A stretch of 64,000 nucleotides of DNA from Legionella clemsonensis (GCF_002240035.1 NZ_CP016397.1:372001-436000), one strand, 5' to 3'; counted from the stretch's first letter, positions 17,977 to 29,067 are shown. Notes: generated from the letters alone by a model not told the origin. Made by a program: numbers and translations.

Positions 17977-19122
17977 CTATTTTTGTCCGCTCATGGCTTT
18001 TGTTCCTAAAGAAACCTGTTCCAGACACTCAATATAGACTGTACTTAAGTCCAGCCCAAAGTATTCTGTCTCCGTCAAATTTTCCCAGTGTCCTTCCTCA
18101 TAAGCAATAACAATATCAAGAATTTTGCCAAAAGGCCCTTTCCGAGATAGTAAGGCTAGTTTAATGTCGTTTGCCAGGGTAATTTTGTCAATCAAATTTT
18201 CCAAAGGACTGTCCATTAGACTGTCTAACACTGAAAGTAACCCAGCTGTATAAGCACTTTGCGCACAAAGATCAGGTTGGGTCTCAGCCAACTTTTGTGC
18301 CATATGGGCGCGAATTAAACCCGATTCAACTATCTCCAGCGGTTTATTGGAGACATTGGTCATAGATAACACCATCACCCAGTTTTTTAAGTTACAAATA
18401 CCTAGCCGTACAACGGCTTGCTGGATAGATTCAATGTCTTGATATCCAGAAAAAGCAACGGAATTGGCTACTTTAAGTAATTGATAACTTAGCATGGGAT
18501 CGGTTTGAATCAGTTCAATGACCATCTCCATGTTAATGTCTTGTTCTTGCAATTTTGTGATTAGTTCCAGCAAATTTAATTTATTCGCTGCAATCTCTGT
18601 CTTTTCAGGTGCTTGTGGATGGAAAAGAAAATCGCCGCAATAAAAATCCATCCCCATTGCTTTGGAACGTTCAAAGCTATTGGGATGACTGAGATCATAA
18701 GCAATTACTTTTCGCTGTCTCTCCTGACTGTATTTGACGACTTTGGAAACGTTGGCTGCTGTCATTAAATGTTCACTTAAAGCAATGTACTCTGCAAAAT
18801 TTAACCATGCGAGCTGCTGTGGACTATCAATTAATAAAGCCAGACGATGCGGGGAGGATTCTAACTCTTCACGTGGGCAGCTATGATTAATATCGCCCGC
18901 ATGAAGTTTGAGGACAATAGGCTGCTCGATGGGAGATTCTGCTTTTTCAATTAAAAATCGAAGTGCATAGGGAATGAATAAGGGAAGATATTTTGCGGTA
19001 TTTCGTTGAATGGTTGCAAAATGCTCAAAAAGTTCACTATGTTCCTTTGCTTGTTTGTTAGCAATAATTTCAATGCCGGCACATTCCAATCGTTGATTGT
19101 AGATAGTGCGCTTAATCAGCAT
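17977..19122 (-). CDS. HDOD-domain signalling protein with degenerate EAL domain (YuxH type)
   Basis: A cytoplasmic regulator of about 381 residues. The N-terminal 190 residues are a degenerate EAL fold: the family start LIKRTIYNQRLECAGIEII, KLHAGDINHS, and a final DFYCGDFLFHP that equals the EAL C-terminal strand; the catalytic EAL residues are not visible, so diguanylate hydrolysis is unlikely. An HDOD domain follows (LIQTDPMLSYQLLKVANS, ESIQQAVVRLGICNLKNWVMV). Such proteins work in cyclic-di-GMP or stress signalling by protein contacts. ATG 19122 is preferred over 19155 because TAGGAAA lies 7 nt upstream and the family begins there. Confidence 0.88.
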   Translation of the reverse strand: MLIKRTIYNQRLECAGIEIIANKQAKEHSELFEHFATIQRNTAKYLPLFIPYALRFLIEKAESPIEQPIVLKLHAGDINHSCPREELESSPHRLALLIDSPQQLAWLNFAEYIALSEHLMTAANVSKVVKYSQERQRKVIAYDLSHPNSFERSKAMGMDFYCGDFLFHPQAPEKTEIAANKLNLLELITKLQEQDINMEMVIELIQTDPMLSYQLLKVANSVAFSGYQDIESIQQAVVRLGICNLKNWVMVLSMTNVSNKPLEIVESGLIRAHMAQKLAETQPDLCAQSAYTAGLLSVLDSLMDSPLENLIDKITLANDIKLALLSRKGPFGKILDIVIAYEEGHWENLTETEYFGLDLSTVYIECLEQVSLGTKAMSGQK

Positions 19123-19489
19123 AGCTAATTTCCTATAGGCTTTTATTAAAAGCATAGTATGGTAATTAAAAGATGGCGAAAACTTTAGGCTCAGAACAAG
19201 GCTGAAACTTTGCGCAAAAAATATAGAATGATATACTGCGCAGGTTTCAACTCATGGAACACCGGCATCGTTTTTTTTCCTTTTTGGATATATTTTGCAA
19301 TTCAAATTGCATCCAAGCCTACTAAATACTGTGCTGTGTGGCATGAATTTTAATTTGAACTTGCGCCTGAGGCGTTCTAATAGATAATTAGATAAAACTT
19401 ATAAGCAGGTTTAAGTAAATTTGACTATGACTGATAAAGAGTGATTATGCTATATTGATTAGCATTTCTTTTTAAGGAAGATTTTGACT
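19123..19489 (+). promoter_or_regulatory. Divergent intergenic region between the HDOD gene and sdhC
   Basis: This 367-bp stretch contains no gene. It should hold the sdh-suc promoter; TTGACT at 19421 with TATGCT/TATATT at about 19446-19456 is a possible but imperfectly spaced promoter. AAGGAAG at 19474-19480 is the sdhC ribosome-binding site. A T-rich run near 19270 has no stem before it. Confidence 0.4.
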
Positions 19490-19864
19490 GTGAATCAAAA
19501 AAGACCAATAAATCTTGATTTGGGAACAATGAAATTTCCCCCCATGGCCATTGCTTCGATTTTGCATCGAATCTCAGGTGTTGTCCTGTTCTTGTTAATG
19601 CCTGCGATGCTTTATTTTCTGGCGTTGTCACTTCAGAGTGAAAATTCTTTTATAGAATTGCAACAAAAGCTCGCTCATCCCTTTCACAAACTTGTATTGT
19701 GGGCATTCGGTGCCGCACTTGTCTATCATCTGTTAGCAGGTATTCGCCATTTACTTATGGATTTAGGCTATGGGGAACAACTTAAATCGGGCCGCCGCAG
19801 TGCTATTATCGTGATTGTTTTGTCAATAATATTGACTCTTCTTCTAGGAATCTGGATATGGTAA
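19490..19864 (+). CDS. sdhC: Succinate dehydrogenase cytochrome b556 subunit
   Basis: SdhC is one of two membrane anchors of complex II, binding haem b and ubiquinone. The 124-residue protein has the N-terminal RPINLDLG, the SILHRISGV motif with the quinone-site Ser and Arg, three membrane helices, and the haem-ligand HLLAGIRHLLMD. GTG 19490 lies 9 nt after AAGGAAG and is preferred over TTG 19484. The reading frame overlaps sdhD by 7 nt. It is the first gene of sdhCDAB. Confidence 0.95.
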   Translation: MNQKRPINLDLGTMKFPPMAIASILHRISGVVLFLLMPAMLYFLALSLQSENSFIELQQKLAHPFHKLVLWAFGAALVYHLLAGIRHLLMDLGYGEQLKSGRRSAIIVIVLSIILTLLLGIWIW

Positions 19865-20205
19865 CCAATATTACAAGTTTAACTGGGAATGGTTTAAAGG
19901 ATTGGTTAATTCAGCGAGTTACCTCCGTTTATTTTGCCTTTTACTCCCTGTTTTTGCTGGGCTATTTGCTTTTTCATCCACAGCTAAATTATGCACAATG
20001 GCACAGCCTGTTTCATCACCTTGGCTTTAAAGTGGCAAGCCTCATTGCTTTATTTGCCATTTCCTTGCACGCTTGGGTAGGAATTTGGACTGTAACCACT
20101 GACTACATTAAATGTACAGCGATAAGACTCACCGTGCAGATGGGTGTTCTTTTGTGGCTGCTGGGCCAATTTGTTTGGGGCTTAATAATTTTGTGGGGGC
20201 AATAA
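19858..20205 (+). CDS. sdhD: Succinate dehydrogenase membrane anchor subunit
   Basis: SdhD is the second complex II anchor. The 115-residue protein begins [22 protein letters not shown], has three hydrophobic helices and the haem-binding [18 protein letters not shown] 19858 overlaps the sdhC stop. The stop at 20205 lies 2 nt before the sdhA start. Confidence 0.95.
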   Translation: MVTNITSLTGNGLKDWLIQRVTSVYFAFYSLFLLGYLLFHPQLNYAQWHSLFHHLGFKVASLIALFAISLHAWVGIWTVTTDYIKCTAIRLTVQMGVLLWLLGQFVWGLIILWGQ

Positions 20206-20207
20206 GC

Positions 20208-21977
20208 ATGGCAATTGCACGTAATAAGTTTGATGCAGTAATTATTGGTGCAGGTGGCGCTGGAATGCGTGCTGCATTGCAATTAGCCAATTCAGGTTTA
20301 AAGGTTGCATTATTATCCAAAGTTTTTCCAACACGCTCACATACGGTGTCAGCACAGGGTGGTATTACGGCAGCTTTGGGAAATGCTGATGAAGATGATT
20401 GGCGTTGGCATATGTATGATACGGTTAAGGGTGCTGATTATATTGGTGATCAAGATAGTATTGAATATTTATGTAAAACTGGTCCTGAAGCCGTTTATGA
20501 GCTTGAGCACATGGGGCTTCCTTTTTCGCGCATGGACAACGGCAAAATTTACCAGCGTCCTTTCGGTGGCCAATCCAAAAATTTTGGTGGTGAGCAGGCA
20601 GCGCGTACCTGTGCTGCAGCCGATAGAACAGGCCATGCTTTATTACATACTCTTTATCAGCAAAATCTAAGAGCGAAAACCCATGTATTTAGTGAGTGGT
20701 ATGCGCTTGATTTAGTTAAAGATGCTCACGGCCGCATTGCCGGTGTTACAGCCATGTGCATTGAGAGTGGAGAAATTGTTTTTTATCAAACTCGAGTCTG
20801 TATTCTTGCCACAGGTGGTGCTGGCCGGATTTATCAATCTACCACCAATGCACATATTAATACCGGTGACGGATTTGGTATGGCCTTGCGCGCAGGCCTT
20901 GCGCTGCAAGACATGGAAATGTGGCAATTTCATCCTACAGGAATTGCAGGAGCCGGTGTTTTAGTCACAGAAGGTTGTCGTGGCGAAGGTGGTTATTTAA
21001 TTAATAAAGACGGTGAACGCTTTATGGAGCGGTATGCACCGCGAGTTAAAGACTTAGCATCTCGTGATGTCGTTGCACGCTCTATGGCGCTGGAAATTCG
21101 CGCAGGAAAAGGATTTGATCCTAAAGGCGTGGATTATGTTAAATTAAAGCTGGATCATTTAGGAGCTGATTTGATCAAATCACGGCTGCCTGGAATTCGC
21201 GAGCTATCCATGAAGTTTGCTGGTGTAGACCCCATCGTCGAACCTATTCCTGTTGTGCCTACCTGCCATTACAGTATGGGAGGAATTCCGACCAATATGC
21301 ATGGGCAGGTTCTCACCAAAAAGAATGGCGCCGAACATATTGTTGAGGGTCTTTATGCTGTCGGAGAGTGTGCCTGTGTTTCTGTTCATGGTGCTAACCG
21401 TTTGGGTGGAAATTCTCTTCTTGACCTTGTTGTCTTTGGTCGAGCTGCAGGTCTCCATGTTGAAGAGCTATGGCAGTCCAATCAGTTGCCCGATATGCCT
21501 TATATTACTGATGAAGATGTGGAGGCTTCTTTGACACGCTATTATCGTTGGGAAAATTCAACTGAAGGAGAAAGTCCAACGGTTATTCGTGAAGAAATGC
21601 AACGTGTTATGCAGGAGGACTTTGGAGTTTTCCGTACAGGTGAGGTCATGGCAAATGGTCTTCATCGCCTGGAAGCACTACGTGAACGTTTAAATAACGC
21701 GATGCTGAGTGATAAAAGTAAAATTTTTAACACAGAACGAATTGCTGCCCTGGAGCTGGATAATTTAATGGCCACTGCTTGTGCGACAGCACATTCAGCC
21801 CTTTCTCGTACAGAGAGTCGTGGTGCGCACAGTCGAGAAGATTATCCCAATCGTGATGATGCAAACTGGATTAAGCACACACTGTATTTCGAGCTAGGTG
21901 ATATTATTGATTTCCGGCCTGTGAATACATCACCTAAATATGTGAAGGCATTTGAGCCTAAAGAACGCGTTTACTAG
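20208..21977 (+). CDS. sdhA: Succinate dehydrogenase flavoprotein subunit
   Basis: SdhA oxidises succinate to fumarate with covalently bound FAD. The 589-residue product has the dinucleotide fold [16 protein letters not shown], the flavinylation site SHTVSAQGG, the substrate-binding HPTGIAGAG and TEGCRGEGG, the catalytic-Arg stretch [16 protein letters not shown], and [21 protein letters not shown] 20208 is chosen, since the long upstream extension covers sdhD. Sequence and length are fully normal. Confidence 0.98.
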   Translation: MAIARNKFDAVIIGAGGAGMRAALQLANSGLKVALLSKVFPTRSHTVSAQGGITAALGNADEDDWRWHMYDTVKGADYIGDQDSIEYLCKTGPEAVYELEHMGLPFSRMDNGKIYQRPFGGQSKNFGGEQAARTCAAADRTGHALLHTLYQQNLRAKTHVFSEWYALDLVKDAHGRIAGVTAMCIESGEIVFYQTRVCILATGGAGRIYQSTTNAHINTGDGFGMALRAGLALQDMEMWQFHPTGIAGAGVLVTEGCRGEGGYLINKDGERFMERYAPRVKDLASRDVVARSMALEIRAGKGFDPKGVDYVKLKLDHLGADLIKSRLPGIRELSMKFAGVDPIVEPIPVVPTCHYSMGGIPTNMHGQVLTKKNGAEHIVEGLYAVGECACVSVHGANRLGGNSLLDLVVFGRAAGLHVEELWQSNQLPDMPYITDEDVEASLTRYYRWENSTEGESPTVIREEMQRVMQEDFGVFRTGEVMANGLHRLEALRERLNNAMLSDKSKIFNTERIAALELDNLMATACATAHSALSRTESRGAHSREDYPNRDDANWIKHTLYFELGDIIDFRPVNTSPKYVKAFEPKERVY

Positions 21978-21989
21978 AGAGGATATACC

Positions 21990-22712
21990 GTGGCTGACAT
22001 AAGAAATCTGAGCCTGTCTATTTATCGATATAATCCAGAGGCAAATATTGAGCCTTATATGCAGAATTATGAGATAGCAATCCCGGCCAAAAGTGATCCC
22101 ATGCTCTTAACCTTGCTTGAACGGATTAAGGCCGAGCAAGATCCTACTTTAGCCTACAGACGTTCTTGCCGTGAAGGAGTATGTGGCTCTGATGGTATGA
22201 ACATTAATGGTACGAATGGTTTGGCCTGCGTCACTTCTCTTTCACAGCTAAAAACGGAAAAAATTGTGATCCGGCCACTGCCGGGATTTCCAGTGGTGCG
22301 AGATTTGGTGGTGGACTTAACCCAATTTTACCAGCAATATGAGCGCATAGAACCTTATTTACAAAATGAGACAGTTGCACCTGCTCGTGAGCGTCTGCAA
22401 TCTCCTGCAGAACGAGCTCAACTTGATGGCTTGTATGAATGTATTTTATGTGCTTGCTGTACTAGCTCTTGTCCTTCATTCTGGTGGAATCCGGATAAAT
22501 TTGTAGGACCAGCCGGCCTTTTGCAAGCGCGACGCTTCCTGGCAGATAGCAGGGATACAGCTACACAACACCGTTTGGATAAATTACAGGATCCATTCAG
22601 TGTATTTCGTTGTCGCTCAATTATGAATTGTGCGAATGTTTGCCCGAAGGGACTCAATCCGACACAAGCAATTGCCGATATTCGCAAGCAAATGCTGACT
22701 CAAGAGACTTGA
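21990..22712 (+). CDS. sdhB: Succinate dehydrogenase iron-sulfur subunit
   Basis: SdhB carries electrons from FAD to quinone through three Fe-S clusters. The 240-residue protein shows the 2Fe-2S set CREGVCGSDGMNING, the 4Fe-4S set CILCACCTSSCPSFWW and the 3Fe-4S set CRSIMNCANVCPKGLNP. The start is GTG 21990, preceded by GAGAGGA. About 50 nt separate it from sucA; a short hairpin (GTACTTG/CAAGTAC) lies there. Confidence 0.98.
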   Translation: MADIRNLSLSIYRYNPEANIEPYMQNYEIAIPAKSDPMLLTLLERIKAEQDPTLAYRRSCREGVCGSDGMNINGTNGLACVTSLSQLKTEKIVIRPLPGFPVVRDLVVDLTQFYQQYERIEPYLQNETVAPARERLQSPAERAQLDGLYECILCACCTSSCPSFWWNPDKFVGPAGLLQARRFLADSRDTATQHRLDKLQDPFSVFRCRSIMNCANVCPKGLNPTQAIADIRKQMLTQET

Positions 22713-22761
22713 TAGATTTCTGGTACTTGTAAATGGCAAGTACGTCCTTTGGAGACAAAAT

Positions 22762-25566
22762 ATGAGTGGTAGTGACCTGCAAAAGCAATGGGCTTCTTCC
22801 TATTTATCAGGTGGAAGCATGGCCTATGTTGATGGTTTATATGAAGACTATCTGGCAGATCCTGATTCTGTACCAGCAGATTGGCGTAAAGCCTTTGATG
22901 CACTTCCCAAAATTAATGGTACAGCAAAAGATGTTTCACATCGTGACATTCGGGATTATTTCCTGGAAAATGCACAACGAAAGCGAATGCCAATTGCTGT
23001 TTCAGAAGATAGCCAACAGTATCAGGTTGCTCACCTAATCAATGCCTACCGGGCTCATGGCCATCATGCTGCCAAATTAGACCCCTTGGAAATGGCCGAG
23101 CGAATTCATGTTCCTAGCCTTGAATTAAGTTACCATCAACTCAGCGAAGCCGATATGGATCGTCGATTTTTTGCAGGTAAGTATTTTAATGGCTCACAGA
23201 TGCCATTGCGCGAAATTTATCAGGCGCTTCGAGATACCTATTGTGGTAGTATTGGCATTGAATACATGCATATCTCTAACAACGAAGAAACCGATTGGTT
23301 ACAGCAAAAATTAGAGCCCGTTCGTGGTCGGCCTAATTTCACCAAGGCTAAAAAGATTAATATCTTGAAAGACTTAATTGCTGCTGATGGGCTTGAGCGT
23401 TACTTGGGTACACGCTACGTAGGACAAAAACGATTTTCTCTTGAAGGGGGAGATTCTCTCATTCCCATGATGCAAGAGCTGATACGTCTTGGCGGTGCTA
23501 ATGCAGTTAAAGAACTTGTTGTTGGTATGGCCCATCGTGGTCGCTTGAATGTATTAGTGAATGTGTTGGGTAAAGAGCCCAATCAATTATTTCAGGAGTT
23601 TGAAGGAAAAGTTAAATCTGAACGTACTGGGGATGTTAAATACCACATGGGTTTTTCCTCAGATTTGCGCACGGAAAACAATGCTATTGTACATGTAGCA
23701 TTAGCCTTTAACCCTTCTCATTTGGAGATCATAGGTCCAGTGGTGGAAGGCTCAGCCCGTTCCAGGTTGCGTCGGCGTGATGACCTTGAGAAAAAGGATA
23801 AAGTAGTACCTGTTGTTATCCATGGTGACGCTGCTTTTGCAGGTCAAGGTGTGGTCATGGAAACGTTTAATTTCTCACAAGCACGCGGTTATTCTACAGG
23901 TGGAACTATTCATATTGTTATTAACAATCAAATTGGCTTTACCACCAGTAATCCATTGGATGCACGATCAACTTTATACTGCACGGATGTGGCAAAAATG
24001 GTGCAGGCACCTGTTATTCATGTTAATGGTGATGATCCTGAAGTTGTTGTTTTTGCTACACAAATTGCATTTGAATTCCGCATGAAATTCAAACGTGATG
24101 TAGTCGTGGATCTCGTGTGTTATCGCCGCCATGGTCATAATGAGGCTGATGAGCCCTCTGTGACTCAGCCTGCCATGTATAAAAAAATTAAATCGATGCG
24201 CCCTTTACGTGAAATTTATGCAGATGCACTCATTAATCAAGGGTTAACCACACAACAAGACGTGGAGAAACTGATAGAGGCTTACCGGAACAAATTAGAC
24301 AAGGGACAAGCTGTTGTTGATATTGTACAAGGCGATTATGAGGGCAAAATTTCTATTGATTGGTCTCCTTACATTAACGCCAAATGGACTGACAAGGTAG
24401 ATACCACCATTTCATTAACAACATTGAAAAACTTGTCAAAAAAGCTTCTTGATTTGCCAAAAGGTTTTGAGCTTCATCCAGTAGTGAAGCGTCTTATGGC
24501 TGAGCGTGAAAAAATGACGACTGGTGAACTTCCCATGAACTGGGGCTATGCTGAAACCATGGCTTATGCCAGTTTATTAAATGAAGGTTATGGGGTTCGT
24601 CTCTCTGGTCAAGATTCTGGTCGAGGAACCTTTGCTCATCGTCATGCTGTTTTACATGACGTTCAGACGGGCGAAACCTGTGTGCCTTTGGAAAAAACAG
24701 TCGCCGATCCACACAAGCCAGTGGTTGTTATTGATTCCGTACTTTCTGAAGAGGCAGTTCTGGCTTTTGAATACGGCTATGCGTCCTCCGAACCTGCCTC
24801 ACTGGTATTGTGGGAAGCGCAATTTGGAGATTTTGCTAATGGTGCGCAAGTGGTTATTGACCAATTCATAAGCTCAGGAGAACAAAAATGGGGACGCTTG
24901 TGCGGACTTGTTATGTTACTTCCTCATGGTTATGAGGGTCAGGGGCCTGAGCATTCTTCGGCGCGACTAGAGCGATTCATGCAGTTATGTGCCCAGCACA
25001 ATATCCAGATTTGCACACCAACAACGCCTGCACAAATGTTTCATATGCTACGACGACAAATGTTACGTAAATTTCGCAAGCCATTGATTGTAATGACTCC
25101 CAAAAGTTTATTGCGTCATAAATTGGCAGTTTCGTCATTGGAGGAGTTAACGAAAGGTCAATTCCAAACAGTGATTCCTGAAATCGATGAACTGGATGCA
25201 AATAAAGTAACCAAGATAGTGTTATGCTGCGGCAAGGTTTATTATGATCTGTTACAAAAACGTCGTGATGATAAACTCAATCATGTCGCTATTATTCGCA
25301 TTGAGCAGCTTTACCCTTTCCCTAAGAAAGCGCTGATTCAGGCACTTAATGAATTTCCTCATGCGAAAAAAGTGATTTGGTGTCAGGAAGAACCTCAGAA
25401 TCAAGGAGTATGGTTTTCATCTCAACATAACATGAAAGATTGCTTAAACGGTGATCAATCTTTAAGCTATGCAGGAAGAGAGTTTGCTGCAGCGCCTGCA
25501 GTTGGCAGTCCAATACTACATGCACAGCAGCAGCAAGAATTAGTTGAGCAGGCGTTATTAGATTAA
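22762..25566 (+). CDS. sucA: 2-oxoglutarate dehydrogenase E1 component
   Basis: SucA is the thiamine-diphosphate E1 that decarboxylates 2-oxoglutarate and succinylates the lipoyl arm of SucB. The 934-residue protein has the N-terminal Q-x-x-W-x-x-S-Y-L-S-G and adjacent DWRKAFD stretch, GMAHRGRLNVLVNVLG, HGDAAFAGQGVVMET, the ThDP motif NNQIGFTTSNP, and GQDSGRGTFAHRHAVL plus LPHGYEGQGPEHSSAR in the C-terminal pyrimidine domain. TTTGGAGAC precedes the ATG. Confidence 0.98.
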   Translation: MSGSDLQKQWASSYLSGGSMAYVDGLYEDYLADPDSVPADWRKAFDALPKINGTAKDVSHRDIRDYFLENAQRKRMPIAVSEDSQQYQVAHLINAYRAHGHHAAKLDPLEMAERIHVPSLELSYHQLSEADMDRRFFAGKYFNGSQMPLREIYQALRDTYCGSIGIEYMHISNNEETDWLQQKLEPVRGRPNFTKAKKINILKDLIAADGLERYLGTRYVGQKRFSLEGGDSLIPMMQELIRLGGANAVKELVVGMAHRGRLNVLVNVLGKEPNQLFQEFEGKVKSERTGDVKYHMGFSSDLRTENNAIVHVALAFNPSHLEIIGPVVEGSARSRLRRRDDLEKKDKVVPVVIHGDAAFAGQGVVMETFNFSQARGYSTGGTIHIVINNQIGFTTSNPLDARSTLYCTDVAKMVQAPVIHVNGDDPEVVVFATQIAFEFRMKFKRDVVVDLVCYRRHGHNEADEPSVTQPAMYKKIKSMRPLREIYADALINQGLTTQQDVEKLIEAYRNKLDKGQAVVDIVQGDYEGKISIDWSPYINAKWTDKVDTTISLTTLKNLSKKLLDLPKGFELHPVVKRLMAEREKMTTGELPMNWGYAETMAYASLLNEGYGVRLSGQDSGRGTFAHRHAVLHDVQTGETCVPLEKTVADPHKPVVVIDSVLSEEAVLAFEYGYASSEPASLVLWEAQFGDFANGAQVVIDQFISSGEQKWGRLCGLVMLLPHGYEGQGPEHSSARLERFMQLCAQHNIQICTPTTPAQMFHMLRRQMLRKFRKPLIVMTPKSLLRHKLAVSSLEELTKGQFQTVIPEIDELDANKVTKIVLCCGKVYYDLLQKRRDDKLNHVAIIRIEQLYPFPKKALIQALNEFPHAKKVIWCQEEPQNQGVWFSSQHNMKDCLNGDQSLSYAGREFAAAPAVGSPILHAQQQQELVEQALLD

Positions 25567-25601
25567 CTGAGTAAAATAATATAACAAAAGAAGGTATAAC
25601 C

Positions 25602-26804
25602 ATGTCTATTGAAGTTAAAGTACCTGCCTTGCCTGAGTCGGTAGCAGATGCCACTATAGCCGCTTGGCATAAAAAAGTGGGTGATATGGTCACTCGTGAT
25701 GAAAATCTCCTGGATTTGGAAACGGATAAAGTTGTTCTTGAAGTACCTGCTCCTGCCGATGGTGTTCTCAAAGAAATTTTTTTTAAGGAAGGAGATACTG
25801 TTGAGTCAGCACAGATTTTAGCCAAAATCGAGGCTGGAGCCTCTGCCCAGAAAGATCAGCAGCCAGTCAAGGAAGAAAAAGCAACTGCTAAAGACGAGCC
25901 TGCTGCTAATGCTGAGGAGAAAGCAGTGGGTCCTGCTGTAAGGAGAATGCTCGCCGAGCATAATTTACAACCTGGGCAAATTTCAGGCTCAGGGAAAGAT
26001 GGCAGAATCACTAAAGAAGATGTGATTGCTTATATCGAAACTAATCGAGAGAAAACAACAAAATCTACTCCGGGTAAACAACCTCAGCCAGTCTCAGTGG
26101 GAGAACGCGAAGAACGACGTGTTCCCATGACTAGATTGCGTGCCAAAATAGCAGAGCGCTTGGTACAGGCCCAACATAATGCAGCTATGTTAACGACTTT
26201 CAATGAAGTTAATTTGAAAGCGGTGATGGATTTACGTGCTCAATACAAAGATAGTTTTGAGAAAAAGCATGGTGTTAAATTAGGGTTTATGTCATTTTTC
26301 ACCAAAGCTGTAGTCGAATCATTGAAGCGGTTTCCAGCGGTCAATGCGTCAATTGACGATCAAGATATTGTCTACCATGGTTATTATGACATCGGTATTG
26401 CTGTATCCACTGAGCGTGGTTTGGTGGTTCCTGTGCTTCGCGATGCCGATCAAATGAGTATGGCTGATATTGAAAAATCAATTGCTGATTCGGCCAATCG
26501 TGCCAGACAAGGTAAATTGTCCATGGAGGAAATGCAAGGTGGAACCTTTACCATTACCAATGGTGGGGTATTTGGTTCTTTGTTAGCAACACCAATTATT
26601 AATCCTCCTCAGACAGGTATCTTGGGTATGCACAAGATTGAGGAGAGGCCGATTGTAGAAAAAGGGCAAATAGTGATTCGTCCCATGATGTATGTCGCCT
26701 TATCTTATGACCATCGTTTAATTGATGGTAGAGAATCAGTACAATTTTTAGTAAGTGTCAAGGAATTACTTGAGGATCCCTCTCGATTACTGCTAAATGT
26801 TTAA
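25602..26804 (+). CDS. sucB: 2-oxoglutarate dehydrogenase E2, dihydrolipoyl succinyltransferase
   Basis: SucB forms the core of the complex and makes succinyl-CoA. The order is lipoyl domain with the modified lysine in [11 protein letters not shown] (about residue 43), an Ala/Lys/Glu-rich linker, the peripheral-subunit-binding domain [13 protein letters not shown] with DGRITKEDV, another linker, and the catalytic domain ending in [16 protein letters not shown] with the active-site His. 400 residues is normal. The E3 gene is not in the window. Confidence 0.98.
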   Translation: MSIEVKVPALPESVADATIAAWHKKVGDMVTRDENLLDLETDKVVLEVPAPADGVLKEIFFKEGDTVESAQILAKIEAGASAQKDQQPVKEEKATAKDEPAANAEEKAVGPAVRRMLAEHNLQPGQISGSGKDGRITKEDVIAYIETNREKTTKSTPGKQPQPVSVGEREERRVPMTRLRAKIAERLVQAQHNAAMLTTFNEVNLKAVMDLRAQYKDSFEKKHGVKLGFMSFFTKAVVESLKRFPAVNASIDDQDIVYHGYYDIGIAVSTERGLVVPVLRDADQMSMADIEKSIADSANRARQGKLSMEEMQGGTFTITNGGVFGSLLATPIINPPQTGILGMHKIEERPIVEKGQIVIRPMMYVALSYDHRLIDGRESVQFLVSVKELLEDPSRLLLNV

Positions 26805-26822
26805 TTTCAATGAAGTTTAACC

Positions 26823-26853
26823 GCAAGACCCGCATTGACGGGTCTTGCTTTTT
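26823..26853 (+). terminator. Intrinsic terminator or attenuator between sucB and sucC
   Basis: A perfect 9-bp stem GCAAGACCC/GGGTCTTGC with an 8-nt loop and five T directly after it. It ends only about 15 nt before the sucC start, so it may partly uncouple sucAB from sucCD. Confidence 0.75.
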
Positions 26854-26867
26854 AAAGGGTGCTAACG

Positions 26868-28028
26868 ATGAATTTACATGAATACCAGGCAAAGCAATTG
26901 TTTGCCAGTTACGGGCTGCCAGTTCCAAATGGCCAAGTTGCTTATAGTGTAGAAGATGCACTACAAGTTGCTACTCAGTTGTCGACACCACGATGGGTGG
27001 TTAAAGCACAAGTTCATGCTGGTGGTCGAGGCAAGGCTGGAGGTGTAAAATTGGTGTCTACCAAAGACGAATTGGCTACTGTTACTAAATCATTGCTAGG
27101 TACACGACTGGTAACTTATCAAACCGATGCGAAGGGACAACCAGTGAATGCGGTATTGGTTGAAGAAACTTGTGATATCGCCCGTGAATTGTATTTGGGA
27201 GCTGTTGTCGATAGAGCAACTCGTCGCGTTGTTATTATGGCCTCTACAGAGGGTGGCGTTGAAATTGAAAAAGTTGCCCATGAAACCCCTGAGAAAATTT
27301 TCAAAGTGATTGTGGATCCGCTTGTAGGAGTGATGCCTTTTCAATGTCGTGAAGTAGGCTTTAAATTAGGCTTAACGGATGAACAGATTAAACAATTTAC
27401 GCAACTAATGATTGCTCTGGGTAAAATGTTTGTAGAGTGTGACTTAAGTCTTCTTGAAATTAATCCATTGGTGGTTACCAAAACCGAACGTTTGCTTTGT
27501 TTGGATGGCAAAGTTAATGTCGATGGCAACGCGCTTTATCGTCAGCCTAAATTGAAAGGTATGCGTGATGCGACACAGGAAGATGAGCGTGAAAATAGAG
27601 CGACTGACTGGGAATTAAATTATATTCCTTTGGATGGTACAATCGGCTGCATGGTGAATGGAGCTGGTCTTGCTATGGCTACTATGGATGTCATTAAATT
27701 ACATGGTGGTGAACCTGCAAACTTTTTAGATGTTGGTGGCGGTGCTACTAAAGAACGTGTTAGTGAGGCATTTAAAATTATTCTCTCTGATAAAAATGTT
27801 AAAGGCATTTTAGTGAATATTTTTGGTGGCATTGTTCGTTGTGATCTAATCGCTGAAGGTATTATTGCGGCTGTTAAAGAAGTAGACGTGAAAGTTCCTG
27901 TCGTAGTGCGCCTCGAAGGGAATAATGCTCAATTGGGCGCTGATATTTTAAATAAAAGTGATTTAAACGTTATCGCAGCAAACAGTTTGACTGATGCGGC
28001 GAAGAAGATTGTGGCAGCAGTCGCCTAA
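26868..28028 (+). CDS. sucC: Succinyl-CoA synthetase beta subunit
   Basis: SucC is the ATP-grasp subunit of the ADP-forming succinyl-CoA ligase. The 386-residue product begins [16 protein letters not shown], followed by [29 protein letters not shown], a GDxxxD-like CLDGKVN and [17 protein letters not shown] 26868 is chosen over GTG 26859; AAAGGG lies upstream. The order sucC-sucD is standard. Confidence 0.98.
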   Translation: MNLHEYQAKQLFASYGLPVPNGQVAYSVEDALQVATQLSTPRWVVKAQVHAGGRGKAGGVKLVSTKDELATVTKSLLGTRLVTYQTDAKGQPVNAVLVEETCDIARELYLGAVVDRATRRVVIMASTEGGVEIEKVAHETPEKIFKVIVDPLVGVMPFQCREVGFKLGLTDEQIKQFTQLMIALGKMFVECDLSLLEINPLVVTKTERLLCLDGKVNVDGNALYRQPKLKGMRDATQEDERENRATDWELNYIPLDGTIGCMVNGAGLAMATMDVIKLHGGEPANFLDVGGGATKERVSEAFKIILSDKNVKGILVNIFGGIVRCDLIAEGIIAAVKEVDVKVPVVVRLEGNNAQLGADILNKSDLNVIAANSLTDAAKKIVAAVA

Positions 28029-28039
28029 TTAACATAAGA

Positions 28040-28069
28040 AGGCTTCCAATTGATAATGATGGGAAGCCT
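28040..28069 (+). other. Hairpin in the sucC-sucD gap
   Basis: AGGCTTCC pairs with GGAAGCCT around a 14-nt loop and no T-tract follows. It may be an RNA processing or stability element. Confidence 0.5.
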
Positions 28070-28093
28070 CTGAACTTCAATTTGAGGCTAACA

Positions 28094-28969
28094 ATGAGTG
28101 TATTAGTTAATAAACAAACAAAAGTAATTTGCCAGGGTTTTACTGGTAAACAAGGTACCTTTCATTCAGAACAAGCAATTGCTTATGGGACTCGTATGGT
28201 GGGTGGCGTTACACCGGGAAAAGGCGGCCAGACCCATTTAGGGCTACCCGTATTTAATACGGTTTGTGATGCTGTTAAAGAAACAGGTGCTGATGCGTCA
28301 GTTATCTATGTCCCTGCGCCATTTTGCAAAGATTCTATTCTTGAAGCTGCAGACGCAGGCATTAAGTTAATTGTCTGCATCACAGAAGGTGTGCCTGTTC
28401 TTGATATGCTTGCTGTGAAAGTTTATCTGGAAAACAATACTGAAGCTCGTCTGATAGGTCCTAATTGCCCTGGTATTATTACACCTGGAGAGTGCAAAAT
28501 CGGCATTATGCCAGGCTCAATTCATCTGCCAGGTAAAGTGGGTATTGTGTCTCGCTCCGGTACTTTAACTTATGAAGCGGTTAAACAAACAACCGATAAA
28601 GGTTTTGGCCAGAGTACTTGTATTGGAATAGGAGGTGATCCTATCCCAGGCACTAGTTTCATTGACGCTTTAGCACTTTTCGAAAAAGATCCACAAACAG
28701 AAGCCATTATCATGGTCGGGGAAATTGGCGGTTCTGCGGAAGAAGAAGCGGCAGAATTCATTAAATCACAGGTCAAAAAACCCGTAGTCTCTTATATTGC
28801 CGGTGTTACGGCTCCTGCTGGTAAACGTATGGGACATGCTGGCGCAATTATTTCTGGCGGTAAAGGAACTGCTGCAGAAAAATTTGCCGCTCTTGAGGCT
28901 GCTGGCGTTAAAACAGTACGCTCACCTGCTGATTTAGGTGATGCGATTGCTGAGGTTACCGGTTGGTAA
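28094..28969 (+). CDS. sucD: Succinyl-CoA synthetase alpha subunit
   Basis: SucD binds CoA and carries the phosphohistidine intermediate. The 291-residue protein begins [24 protein letters not shown] (start of the CoA-binding fold), contains [10 protein letters not shown], the [13 protein letters not shown] loop, and [13 protein letters not shown] with the active His. ATG 28094 has GAGG upstream. It ends the sdh-suc run. Confidence 0.98.
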   Translation: MSVLVNKQTKVICQGFTGKQGTFHSEQAIAYGTRMVGGVTPGKGGQTHLGLPVFNTVCDAVKETGADASVIYVPAPFCKDSILEAADAGIKLIVCITEGVPVLDMLAVKVYLENNTEARLIGPNCPGIITPGECKIGIMPGSIHLPGKVGIVSRSGTLTYEAVKQTTDKGFGQSTCIGIGGDPIPGTSFIDALALFEKDPQTEAIIMVGEIGGSAEEEAAEFIKSQVKKPVVSYIAGVTAPAGKRMGHAGAIISGGKGTAAEKFAALEAAGVKTVRSPADLGDAIAEVTGW

Positions 28970-28992
28970 TATCGGCATAGAACAATTATGTC

Positions 28993-29021
28993 AGACCATG
29001 CGCTTTGGTGTATGGTCTTTA
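28993..29021 (+). terminator. Probable terminator after sucD
   Basis: AGACCAT pairs with ATGGTCT across a 12-nt loop, and TTT then A-rich sequence follow. The T-tract is short. Confidence 0.5.
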
Positions 29022-29067
29022 ATAAAAGAGTGATACAATCTGCATTTCTCTTGGCAATGTCCTAGGA

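Noticed and set aside
19265-19290. T-rich run upstream of sdhC as a terminator
   Set aside because: No stem precedes it on either strand.
20112-20207. Upstream ATG for sdhA
   Set aside because: It lies inside sdhD and adds non-family sequence; ATG 20208 gives the standard flavoprotein N-terminus.
25346-25825. A 159-codon minus-strand frame over the sucA-sucB junction
   Set aside because: It is antisense to two well-supported genes and has no recognisable domain.
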